DNA of 64,000 nucleotides from the NCBI GenBank assembly GCA_039707655.1, contig CM077665.1, forward strand, positions 83,949,954 to 84,013,953, given 5' to 3'. The stretch's first letter is position 1. Each line of letters starts with the position of its first letter. The notes below the pieces were generated by a model that saw nothing but the letters and a program-made list of their open reading frames with translations, was not told the origin of the DNA and did no database searches. Shown one piece after another: positions 33,887 to 44,886 of the stretch. Made by a program: the position numbers and the translations under genes. This DNA comes from Elymus sibiricus. Lineage: Eukaryota > Streptophyta > Magnoliopsida > Poales > Poaceae.

Positions 33887-35968
33887 TCAAGTATTGTCAC
33901 CTTTGGTTTTGGATCCATAGGATGCCCTCATGATTGATTCATATGGTGGCTTAATTCTTGTTCTAGGGAAGTGTTCCATACCCTTTCTCAAGGGAAATTG
34001 AAAACGAATATTGCCTTCTTTCATATCAATCACAGCACCTATAGTGCGTAAAAACGGTCTACCAAGTATAATGGGACAAGACGGATTGCAATCAATATCA
34101 AGCACAATAAAATCAATAGGCACATAGTTCCTATTTGCAAGAATAAGAACATCATTAATTCTTCCCAAAGGCTTTTTAATAGTAGAATCCGCCAAGTGCA
34201 AATTAAGAGAGCATTCTTCAATGTTGGTAAGACCAAGCACATCACATAGAGATTTCGGAATCGTGGAAACACTAGCACCCAAATCACACAAAGCAAAGCA
34301 TTCATAATTTTTAATCTTGACCTTAATGGTAGGTTCCCACTCATCATGCAATTTTCTAGGAATAGAAATCTCCAACTCCAACTTTTCTTCAAAAGATTTC
34401 ATCATGGCATCAGCGATATGTTTAGTAAAAGCTTTATTTTGCTCATAAGCATGGGGTGAATTCAACATAGATTGCAACAAAGAAATACATTCAATCAAAG
34501 AGCAACTATCATAGTTAAAATCTTTGCAATCCAAGATAGTGGACACATCACTAGTTAAAGTTTTGACCTCTTCAAACCTACTTTTATCAAAAAAAATATC
34601 AAGATTTTCACCCTCCAAATTATTGGGACGCCTTCTAGATAAAGTTGACTCTACTTAAGTCCCTTCATTATCAATTTTAATATTACTAAACAAGGAATCA
34701 ATAGAAGAAACACCATTCACTTTAAGATCTTCATCGTTTTTATAGCGGCAATCACTAGAAGACGATTTTTCTAAGATTTCTCTTTTAGCTCTAAGCATAG
34801 CGGTTCTTTTCTTACTTTCATTCATAGAGACATATAAAGCTTTAATAGATTCATCAATATTAGGCACAAAAGCTTTCAACTTGAGATTTTCAACATCATT
34901 AGAAATTCTATCAATGCTTCTAGACATATCATCAATCTTATTCAGCTTTTCTTCTATCGTAGTATTGAAAGCCTTTTGCGCATTGATAAATTATTTAACA
35001 TTACTCTCAAGATCAGAGGTGTTCCTATTATTATTGTAAGAAGAATTAGCATAGGAATTACCATAATTATTAGAGGAATTTCTAGGAAAAGGCCTAGGAT
35101 TAAAATTACCTCTATAAGCATTGTTATTGAAATTGTTGCGCGAGACAAAATTCACATCTACGGATTCACTATTTTGCTCAATCAAAGTAGACAAAGGCAC
35201 ATCATTAAGATCAATAGGAGCATTTTTACTAGCAACCAATTTCATCAAAGCATCAACTTTATCACTCAAAGTACTAATTTCCTCTACCGAATTAACTTTT
35301 TTACTAGTAGGTGCTCTTTCGGTATGCCATTGAGAATAATTTGCCATGATATTATATAGCAATTTAGTAGCTTCACCCAAAGTAATCTCCATAAAAGTAC
35401 CACCTGCGGCGGAATCTAAAAGATTTCTAGAGACAAAATTCAATCCCGCATAAAAAAATTGTATGATCATCCAAAGATTCAAACCATGTGTAGGACAATT
35501 TCTTATCATCAACTTCATTCTTTCCCAAGATTGGGCAACATGTTCATGCTCAAGTTGCTTAAAATTCATGATTTGCGTCCTAAGGGAAATAATTTTCGCG
35601 GGCGGAAAATACTTAGTGATAAAAGCATCCTTGCACTTATTCCAAGAATCGATACTATTGCGAGGCAAAGAGGAAAACCAAATTTTAGCACGATCTCGCA
35701 AGGAAAAAGGAAATAGTTTCAACTTAACAATATCATTGTCCACATCTTTTTTCTTTTGCATATCACACAATTCTACGAACGTGTTTAGATGGGACACGAC
35801 ATCCTCATTAGGAGTACCGGCAAATTGATCTTTCATGACAAGATTCAACAAAGCGGCATTAATATCACAAGACTCCGCACTAGTGGCGGGAGGAACAATC
35901 GGAGTACTAATAAAATCATTGTTATTAGTATTGGAAAAATCGCACAAGTTGGTGTTCTCTTGAGTCAT
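33887..35968 (-). pseudogene. C: gag-protease without polymerase
   Basis: One frame from ATG 35968 to the stop at 33887 (about 694 codons), broken only by TAA at 34991 and TAG at 34655; no frameshift. Capsid region: 'FVELCDMQKKKDVDNDIVKL', 'LFPFSLRDRAKIWFSSLP', 'FITKYFPPAKI', then an Asn-rich low-complexity stretch. The protease-like domain near 34260-34030 has 'ALCDLGASVSTIPKSLCDVL' and 'PIILGRPFLRTIGAVIDM', as in active Athila proteases. The protein ends soon after, where RT would begin in an autonomous element. Confidence 0.8.
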
Positions 35969-36197
35969 CGTGACTACGCAAACAAGATTGCAAGCAAGGA
36001 AGAGATCCAGCAAGAAAAAGGGCAAACGAAAAAGAGGGCGAATAAAACGGCAAATTGGTGAAGTGGGGGAGAGGAAAACGAGAGGCAAATGGCAAATAAT
36101 GTAATTGCAAGGAGATGAGATTTGTGATTAGGAACCTGGTAGATGATGGTGGAGTCCCCTCGGCGCCTACGATAGGCACGTAGAAGAGACCGCTTCC

Positions 36198-36215
36198 TCC
36201 CCGGCAATGGCGCCA
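36198..36215 (-). other. C: primer-binding site
   Basis: Sense TGGCGCCATTGCCGGGGA, 10 bp from the LTR end at 36226. Same class as B and F. Confidence 0.75.
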
Positions 36216-36225
36216 GAAATTCCTT

Positions 36226-37805
36226 TGACGTGGCTTGAGACTACGTCGATATTTCCCCAAAGAGGAAGGGATGATGCAGCACAGCGACGGTAAGTATTTC
36301 CCTCAGTTATGAAACCAAAGTTATTGAACCAGTAGGAGGATAACAACACCCAATAAGCAGCACCTGCACATAAACAACAAATACTTGCAACCCGACGCGA
36401 AAGAGAGGTTGTCAATTTCTCTACGGTAATAAGATAGATTAGGTAGTGATAGATAGGAGAGATATAGATCTCTCAAGAACACAAATAAAAAGAGTAGATA
36501 TGCAGCAATATATTTTTGGGTTTTTGGTTTTGTAGATCTGAAAACAAAGAGTGCAAAAAAACATAGATCGGAAAGCAATATGATGGAAAAGTAGACCTGG
36601 GGGGCATAGGGTTCACTAGTGGCTTCTCTCATGAGTATAGCGCACGGTGGGTGAACAAATTACTGTTGGGCAATTGATAGAAAATCAAATAGTCATGACG
36701 ATATCCAAGGTGATGATCATTATATAGGCATCACGTCCAAGATAGATAGACCGACTCCTGCCTGCATCTACCTCTATTACCCCACACATCGATCGCTATC
36801 CAGCATGCATCTAGTGTATTAAGTTCATGGAAAACGGACTAATGCAATAAGAACGATGACATGATGTAGACAAGATCTATTCATGTAGGAATAGACCCCA
36901 TCTTGTTATCCTTAATAGCAACGATACATGCGTGTCTTGCTGCCCCTTCTGTCACTGGGAAAGAACACCGCAAGATCGAACCCATCACAAAGCACCTCTT
37001 CCCATGGCAAGAAAAATCGATCTAGTTGGCCTAACTAAACCAAAGATTCGAAGAAGAAATACGAGGCTATAAGTAATCATGCATATAAGGGATCAAAGAA
37101 GACTCAAATAATATTCATGGATAGAAACTGATCATGAACTCAAAATTCATCAGATCCCAACAAACACACCGCAAAAGTTTACATCAAATAGATCTCCAAG
37201 AGACCATTGTATTGAGAATCATAAGAGAGAGAGAGAGAGGAAGCCATCTAGCTACTGCCTACGGACCCGTAGGTCTATGGTGGACTACTCACGCATCATC
37301 GGAGAGGCACCTATGAGGAAGATGAACCCCTCCGTGATGGTGTTTAGATTGGATCTCGCGGTTCTGGAACTTGCGGCGGCTGGAATTGTGTTTCGTCAAC
37401 TCCCCTAGGGTTTTCCGAATATTTGAGAATCTATAGGCATCAGAGGCGGTGCGGGAGGGGGCCGAGGAGGGCACAACCCATCAGGGCGCGCCGGGGGGCC
37501 CCGGCGCGCCCTGATGGGTTGTGCCCTCCATAGCCCACCTCTCCGGCAGTTGTTTGGCCCACTGGGTGTCTTCTGGTCCAGAAAAAATCTCCAAAAAGTT
37601 TCGTCGCGATTGGACTCCGTTTGGTATTGATTTTCTGCGAAGTAAAAAAACAAGCAAAAACAGCAACTGGCACGTTGGCACTATGTCAATAGGTTAGTCC
37701 CAAAAAATGATATAAAGTTGTTATAAAATGATTGTAAAACATCCAAGAATGATAATATAACAGCATGGAACAAGAAAAAATTATTGATACGTTAGAGACG
37801 TATCA
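36226..37805 (-). repeat. C: 5' LTR
   Basis: 1580 bp. Contains a 58-bp nearly perfect palindrome at 37469-37526 (gggcacaaccca...tgggttgtgccc around ggcgcgcc) and TATATAA at 36720-36726 (minus). Confidence 0.9.
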
Positions 37806-38071
37806 CCCCTCCGGTAGTTTTCTGCTCTAGTATTTTTTATTTATTCCAAAAATATTCTCCGTAAAATTTCAGCTTCATTGGAGTTGTGCAGAATAGGTAT
37901 CTCTGATGTGCTTTTCTTGGGTCCAGAATTCCAGCTGCCGGTATTCTCCCTCTTTGTGTAAACCTTGCATATTATGAGAGAAAAGGCATTAGAATCACTC
38001 CCCAAAGCATTATTATTCAACAAAACATAATAAATAACAGTAGGAAATCATGATGCAAAATGGACGTATCA
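37806..38071 (-). repeat. B: 5' LTR, outer part
   Basis: Counterpart of about 21122-21389, ending gacgtatca at the TSD. Together with 28549-29805 it makes an LTR of about 1.52 kb. Confidence 0.9.
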
Positions 38072-38471
38072 GTCTCCATGAAATCCTCAATCTTGGCGCT
38101 CTTTCGGTTGACGACCTTCAGTGACTTCAACTTCTCTTTGTCTACGCCCTTGCAATGCACACGGACAAGGGAGAGTGCAATGTCTGCGCCAGCGCGGGCT
38201 GTAGATTTCTTCCACAAGTGCACTTGGCGCGGCATGTCCCGCAGATGGTTGATGAGGGCGTCCAAGTCACTCGGGAGCTCCTCTTCAGGGGCGACTTCCT
38301 TGTCGATCTCCATGGCTGCTTCGCGTAAATGGTTGAGGAAGATAGCCGCCTCTGAAGTGCGCTCATCGAGTCGAAGCGGTGCAAGAGCCGAGCTGTCACG
38401 AAGAAGACCCGCACTCGGATCTAGCTCCTTATCGATTTTGGAAGTTTCCTCCTCGGCGTCCCAGCATAGAT
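38072..38471 (-). pseudogene. A antisense gene: final exon, first part
   Basis: Opens after a 3' splice site (ATCAG at 38472-38476) and is open through to the B insertion. The peptide is acidic and helical ('ELPSDLDALINHLRDMP', 'KSTARAGADIALSLVRVHC', 'KLKSLKVVNRKSAKIEDF'). Interrupted by B at the duplicated gtctc (38072-38076). The rest is at 19798-19887. Function unknown; extra, often antisense ORFs are known from Tat-lineage elements. Confidence 0.7.
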
Positions 38472-38556
38472 CTGATGACCATTCGGAAAAAGGGAGTTAA
38501 GGGAGGAGAAGAGTTGGAGTGAAATGATTCGGAACTTGGTCATGCCTGATGCATAC

Positions 38557-38880
38557 CTTTGAGCCTGTCGTTCATCTCGTTGTCGTGGTCCTCAATGAGC
38601 TTCTCCAGCTCCTGCTTCTTCGACTCGACTTGCTTCAGTTTCGCCTCAGCCTCGACCGCCTCCGCAGTGCTCCTCCTAGCAACATCCTCCAGGGCTTTCT
38701 TCTCCTCCTCCCACTTCTCAAAGGACTTCAGCTTGTCTTTAGCTTCCTTTGCTTTCCGACTAGCCTCCTTCTGGGCAGTTGCCAGTTCACGGTCTTTCTT
38801 CTCCAGGGCCTCCTTCATGGTCTCTATAGAAATGGAAGCCCGGAGCCTCTTAGTAAGTTGAAGATTCTCACTACGTACAT
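38557..38880 (-). pseudogene. A antisense gene: coiled-coil exon
   Basis: 324-nt exon flanked by ATTAG on the acceptor side and G|GTATGC on the donor side. It encodes a long charged helix rich in Lys, Glu and Ala ('EALEKKDRELATAQKEASRK', 'KAKDKLKSFEKW'-like spacing), a clear coiled-coil candidate. Phase 1 at both ends matches the neighbouring exons. The intron to the next exon is 85 bp (38472-38556). Confidence 0.7.
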
Positions 38881-38951
38881 CTAATGAAGTACTTTCAGTC
38901 GGACAGGGAAAAAGGTTCAAGTACAAAAGTACTCGGTCAAGACTCGATTAC

Positions 38952-39075
38952 CTCTGAGTGATCGCTTTTCTTGTTCCAGACGAGTACTCTTGGTCTTCTC
39001 AGTTTCCAGACTGCGACGCACATCCTGTACCTCCTTCTCAAGGGCATTGTAACGAGTCCCGAGCTCACACACGCC
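38952..39075 (-). pseudogene. A antisense gene: upstream exon
   Basis: 124-nt exon between acceptor TCGGCAG (39076-39082) and donor AGAG|GTAATC. Peptide GVCELGTRYNALEKEVQDVR continues as a charged helix. The intron to 38880 is 71 bp. Further 5' exons must lie beyond the 196-bp tandem array and the F insertion, so the start is not visible. Confidence 0.6.
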
Positions 39076-39144
39076 CTGCCGACAAGAAACAATGAAATAT
39101 CAGTGATAACAATCAAACTCAAGTATAAGGTCAAAGATAAATAT

Positions 39145-39789
39145 CATTCGGATTCTAAGACTACCACCGACTGCTTCAGTCGACGGGGGCCTCGGGGACC
39201 ACTCCCAGTGGGTGCACTCAGTGTGCCCCCACTGGAGAACTACGGGTTCTACACCCCGACGGTCAACATCGAGAGGCTCTGGTCCATGGACCATCACCGC
39301 ATCCTCTTCGACAAGTATCTCGTCATTCGGATCGTACTTCATTCGGATTTTGAGACTACCGCCGACTGCTCCAGTCGACGGCAGCCTCGGGGACTACACC
39401 CAGTGGGTGCGCTCAACGCGCCCCCACTGGAGAACTACGGGTTCTACACCCCCGACGGTCAACGTCGAGAGGCTCTGGTCCATGGACCATCACCGCATCA
39501 TCTTCGACAAGTATCTCGTCATTCGGATCGTACTTCATTCGGATTTTGAGACTACCACCGACTGTTTTAGTCGACAGCAGCCTCGGGGACTACACCGAGT
39601 GGGTGCGCTCGCTCGGCGTGCTCCCACTCGAGAACTACGGGTTCTACACCCCGACGGTCAACGTCGAGAAACTCTGGTCCATGGACCATCACCGCATCCT
39701 CTTCAACAAGTATCTCGTCATTCGGATCGTACTTTATTCGGATTTTGAGACTAACGCCGACTGTTTCAGTCGACGGCAGTCTCGAGGGA
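39145..39789 (+). repeat. A: 196-199-bp tandem repeat, just over three copies
   Basis: The motif attcggatt(c/t)t(a/g)agacta recurs at 39145, 39341, 39537 and 39736. Each unit also contains gagaactacgggttctacac and ggtccatggaccatcaccgc. It sits in the intron upstream of the 38952-39075 antisense exon and is cut off by F at 39790. Confidence 0.9.
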
Positions 39790-40055
39790 TGATACGTCCA
39801 TTTTGCATCATGATTTCCTAATGTTATTTACTTTGTTTTGTTGACTAATAATGCTTTGGGGAGTGATTCTAATGCCTTTTCTCTCATAATATGCAAGGTT
39901 TACACAAAGAGGGAGAATACCGGCAGCTGGAATTCTAGACCTAAGAAAAGCACGTTGGAGATACCTATTTTGCACAACTCCAATGAAGCTGAAATTTTAC
40001 GGAGATTATTTTTGCATTTAATAAAAAATACTGGAGCAGAAAATTAATGGAGGGG
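39790..40055 (+). repeat. F: 5' LTR, first part
   Basis: 266 bp matching the complement of about 37806-38071. Ends ggagggg at the D insertion point. Confidence 0.85.
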
Positions 40056-41686
40056 TGATGTCTAATACGCAACTTTATTCTTGTAGACTTTGTTGGGCCT
40101 CCAAGCGCATAGTTTTGTAGGACAATAGCAATTTTCCCTCAAGTGGATGACCTAAGGTTTATCAATCCGTGGGAGGTGTAGGATGAAGATGGTCTCTCTC
40201 AAACAACCCTGCAATCAAATAACAAAAAGTCTCTTGTGTCCCCAACACACCAAATACAATGGTAAATTGTATAGGTGCACTAGTTCGGCGAAGAGATGGT
40301 GATACAAGTGCAATATGGATGATAGATATAGGTTTTTGTAATCTGAAAATATAAAAACAGCAAGGTAGCAAGTAACAAAAGTGAGCACAAACGGTATTGC
40401 AATGCTTGAAAACAAGGCCTAGGGTCCGTACTTTCGCTAGTGCAATCTCTCAACAATGCTAATATAATTGGATCACATAACCATCCCTCAACGTGCAACG
40501 AAGAATCACTCCAAAGTTCTTATCTAGCGGAGAACATAAGAAGAAATTGTTTGTAGGGTATGAAACCACCTTAAAGTTATCCTTTCCGATCGATCTATCC
40601 AAGAGTTCGTACTAATATAACCATATGATACGCATCAACCAACTCTAATGTCACCTAGATACTCCAATGTCACAACAAGTATCCATGAGTTAATTATACG
40701 ATACGCATCAAACAATTTCAGATTCATAATACTCAATCCACACAAAGAACCTCAAAGAGTGCCCCAAGATTTCTATCGGAGAACGTAGGACAAGAACGTG
40801 TATCAACCCCTATGCATAGATTACCTCAATGTCACCGCGGGAATCCGCAAGTTGAGTACCAAAACATATATCAAGTGAATCAATAGAACACCCCATTGTC
40901 ACCACGGGTATCCATATGCAAGACATATATCAATTGTTCTCAAATCCAATGTTCAATCCAACATAACGATATCTCAAAGGGAAAGATTCAATTCATCACA
41001 ACATGATAGCAAGGGAATAACATAATATGATTCGACTATATTAACAAAGCCCGTGATACATCAAGATCATGACATCTCAAGAACACGAAAGAGAGAGAGA
41101 CATTTAACACATAGCTAATGGTACATACCCTCAGCCCCGAGGGTGGACTACTCCCTCCTCGTCATGGCCTCCGCCGGGATGATGAAGATGGCCACCGGAG
41201 ATGGATTCCCCTCTCTGGCAGGGTACTGGAATGCCTCCAGATTGGTTTTCCATCGATACAGAGAGTTGCGGCAGCGGAGCGGAGAGTCTAGGGTTATTTC
41301 TGATGGTTTCTATATTTATAGGATTTTTGGGCGTCGATTTCACGCCAAGATGGGCCCCGAGGAGGGCACGATACACCAGGGCGCGCCTGGGCCCTCTGGC
41401 GCGCCCTGGTGGGTTGTGCCCACCTCATGGCTCTTCTCCGGTGGTTCTTCGCTCCAATATTGCTTATTTGGTCCAGAAAAAATCACCAAAAAGTTTCGGG
41501 CGATTCCGAGAACTTTCATTTTCTGCACAAAAACAACACCACGGTAATTCTGCTGAAAACAGCGTCAGTCCGGGTTAGTTCTAAATAAATCACATAAAGT
41601 GCATCAAAACCATATAAAAGTATTGTAAACATAGGTGAATATGGCATGAATTCTTCATAAATTATCGATACGTTGGAGACGTATCA
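40056..41686 (-). repeat. D: 3' LTR
   Basis: 1631 bp, plus-strand TGATGTCTAATACGC...GACGTATCA. Contains TATAAATATA (minus, 41311-41320) and a GC-rich inverted repeat at 41364-41421 lying 44 bp upstream of it in sense. Confidence 0.9.
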
Positions 41687-44600
41687 GCATCCCCAAGCTT
41701 AATTCCTACTCGTCCTCGAGTAGGTAAATGATAAAAGAACTAATTTATGAAGTGTGAATGCTGGCATAGTGCATAGGTTTGATCAATGATAATTTCAAAC
41801 ACTTTTCCTACCATTATAACAACAACTTTTTCTCATAAAAATCATCATGATAAAGTAGCAACCAATTCAAATGTTATGGTTCAAACAATGAATTCTCTTG
41901 AAACTTAACAACCTATGTTCTTAGTCACCAAACAATTCCAATTCAACTTATTCTCAACAAAGTCTAAGTAAGAGCCCCACATACTCAATCATCATATAGT
42001 CTTCTATGATTGCTAGTACTCAAAGCATATTTTTAGAACAAATAGCATCCATCGAACACAAAGAAAGATAGGGGCTTAATGTTTCGCCTCCCAACTCATT
42101 TATCATATAGATAATTGTCAAGAATAATAAATCATGATCAAATATATTTGACGGGATATATATGTTTGGATCTTTCCCCACCACATGATGCTTGCCAACT
42201 AATAGACTGAGGTTGGAATAAGAAGTTGGCTCAACATGAATAGTAAATAACATGAAAGTAAATAGATTGTCCCTTCGCAGAGGGAAGTAGGGATTTGAAA
42301 GGTGCCAGAGCTCATTGTTTAAATCAGAGGTAAATATAATTTTGGGAGGTGCACCCTTCCTGTCAACGTTACGACCAAGATTTATCAATATCTTCCATGT
42401 TAAACACATTAGCGGCGGTTCCCAAGCGATAAAAGTAAAGGTTTACTCCCCCTCCACCAACAAACACACTCCACGGCTAGCCGAATCCACGGGTACCGTC
42501 CATACCAACAACATTCCTGGGGGAGTTTTGTTTAATTATTTGCATTTTTTTATTTCGGGACTGGGAATCCCTATTACTGCCCCTCTCGTGCAAGGACGAG
42601 TGAATAAACACTCATCATGAGAATAACCCGCTTAACATGGAAGATACTGACCGCCCCCCGTCACTCCATGAGCGGTCCAGGCACACAAAACAGATGTTTA
42701 TTTGAATGTTTAGAGGTGGCACATGCAAATTTACTTGGAATGGTAGTGAAATACCATATATAGGTAGGTATGGTGGACTCTTATGGAAGAAACTTGGCTC
42801 AAGGATTTGGATGCACAAGTAGTATCTCTACTTAGTATGAAGTGTTGGCTAGCAAAAGGTTCTAAACAAGCACCACATGTTGGAGGATTCATAACAATAT
42901 AACTTCTATGCAAATATACACAACCATAACTCATTACGTTGTCTTCCTTGTCCAACTTCAACTAATTTGCTCAAGTTTGAAAATAATTAATGGGTATTCA
43001 CAATCATAGAAGATGTCCAAGATAATATAGTTGTATGTGAAAGTTCTCTTCCTTATACTAATCATTCACGAATTTCTTGTATGACCAATATTGTGATTGT
43101 CAAACTTCAATAGGTTTTACTTTCTAAACCAGATGTGAAGCTACTACTAAGCATAAAGCACATTGATAATTTCATATTTATGATATTCAATTCATTCACA
43201 ATTTACTCATAGGATATAAGTGAAGCACAAGAGTAAACATCAAACTACTCTCAAAAGATATAAGTAAAGATCAATGAGTAGTCAAACAATTAAGTAGCTA
43301 TGTGAGGACTCTCTATCTCAATAAAGATTTTCTGATCTGAGTATTTTATTCAAACATCAAACTAAACAAAAATAAAACTCCAAGAATATCACGCATCATG
43401 TGAACGAATAAAAATTTAGGCTCAACATAGGCTAACCGATAGTTGACGAAGAGAGGTGAGATGCGTAGCATCCCCAAGCTTAGATGCTTGAGACTTCTTG
43501 AAATATTTACTTGGGGTGCCTTGGGCATCCCCAAGCCTGAGCTTTTGTATCTCGTTCAATCCTCTTATAAACTTCATCCACACAAAACTCGAAAAGAACT
43601 CGTGAGATAGGTTAGTACACATAATGATAAATCAACTCTTTATGTAATGCCAAGACAAGTTGCATAATAATTTCAAACATCATCTACTTTTTACTATCAT
43701 TTCCACAATTTATATCTACCAATATAGGCTATGGAAACTATAGGATAAGTAGATAACAAAACTATGGCAGCAATCTGTCCGAACAGAACAGTCTGTAGCA
43801 ATTTATGAAAACAGTGTACTTCTGTAACTCAAACAATTATGAACATTTATGACATGCTAAATAATTTATATGACAATACTGTGTAAAAATTTGAGAAACT
43901 TTCCACGTTCCAGTAAAATATGAAAATTCAAACACTACAGAGAAAGTTTCTGTTTTTACACAGCACACATCAAACATGCAATGCAAGCATCCTAAAGGCA
44001 ATTCTTGGAACTTTTTATTGAAAAACAAGATTATAAATAACACCTAACAGAGACCAACAAAATAAAATGACGCTCCAATCAAAACACATATTATGTGACG
44101 AATAAAAATAAAGCTCTAAGTAAGATATACCGATAGTGTTGAAGACGAAAGAGGGGATGCCTTCCGGGGCATCCCCAAGCTTTGGTGCTTGAGTCTTCCT
44201 TGGATATTACCTTGGGGTGCCTTGGGAATCCCCAAGCTTAGGTTCTTGTCACTCCTTATTCTCCTCATATCGGTGTCTCACCCAAAACTTGAAAACTTCA
44301 ATCAAACAAAACTTAACGGAATTTCGTGAGATGGGTTAGTATAGTAAATATAGATCATTCACTTAGGTACTGTCAAGACAAGATTCATAATTGTTCCCAC
44401 ATGATACCTACTGTATTCTATCATTCCCATAATTTATACCACTAAATATAAGCTATGGAAACACTAAAACAAGCAAACTATGCATGCAAAACAGAATCTG
44501 TCAAAAACAGAACAGTCTGTGAAGATCTGTAGTGTAACCATACTTCCATGTCTCTAAAAATTCTGAACAGTTAGGAAAACCTGAAGAATTTGTATATCAA

Positions 44601-44886
44601 GACTGTGTAAAAAAATTAGAAATTCTTTTATGCTCCAGTTAAATCATAGAAATTCTTTACTGGAGGCAAAACTTTCTGTTTTGGTTCAGCATCAATTCTA
44701 CTCATCTTGTGAGTCATCCCAAAGGCTTTACTTGGCACTTTATTGAAATAAAAGACACAAAACATGATTACTATAGTAGCTTAATCATGTGAACATATAA
44801 AAACAGAAAGTAAAAGTGTTGGGTTGTCTCCCAACAAGTGCTTTTCTTTAATGCCTTTTAGCTAGGCATGATGATTTCAATGATGC
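41687..44886 (-). other. D: 3' non-coding region with PPT-like repeats
   Basis: Polypurine tract and hairpin (41705-41724) next to the LTR; modules shared with B and C at 42270-42285 and from 42760. Further PPT-like copies: around 43469 and 43526, the hairpin ggggatgcc-ttccg-gggcatcccc at 44153-44176, and near 44229. No coding sequence recognised. Confidence 0.65.

Larger units (their letters stand above)
29806..37805 (-). mobile_element. Element C: pol-less Athila-like retrotransposon
   Basis: 8.0-kb element with LTRs of 1579 and 1580 bp, plus-strand ends TGAC(A/G)TGGCTTGAG...GTATCA. The 5-bp flanks are cccgt (29801-29805) and cccct (37806-37810), one mismatch. The internal region encodes only gag and a protease-like domain; no RT, RNase H or integrase is found in any frame. 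Inserted in the 5' LTR of B. Non-autonomous. Confidence 0.85.
19888..38071 (-). mobile_element. Element B: Athila-like Gypsy retrotransposon
   Basis: Minus-strand element with TG...CA ends and a perfect 5-bp TSD gtctc (19883-19887 and 38072-38076). Order on the minus strand: 5' LTR (38071 to 28549, itself containing C), primer-binding site 28520-28537, gag-protease, RT-RNase H, integrase, a third ORF, 3' non-coding region, 3' LTR (21389 to 19888). The primer site (GCCGTTGCCGGGGA core) and the layout fit the Athila group; the LTRs look like the Sabrina/WHAM-type families of Triticeae, without certainty of the exact family. Confidence 0.85.
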
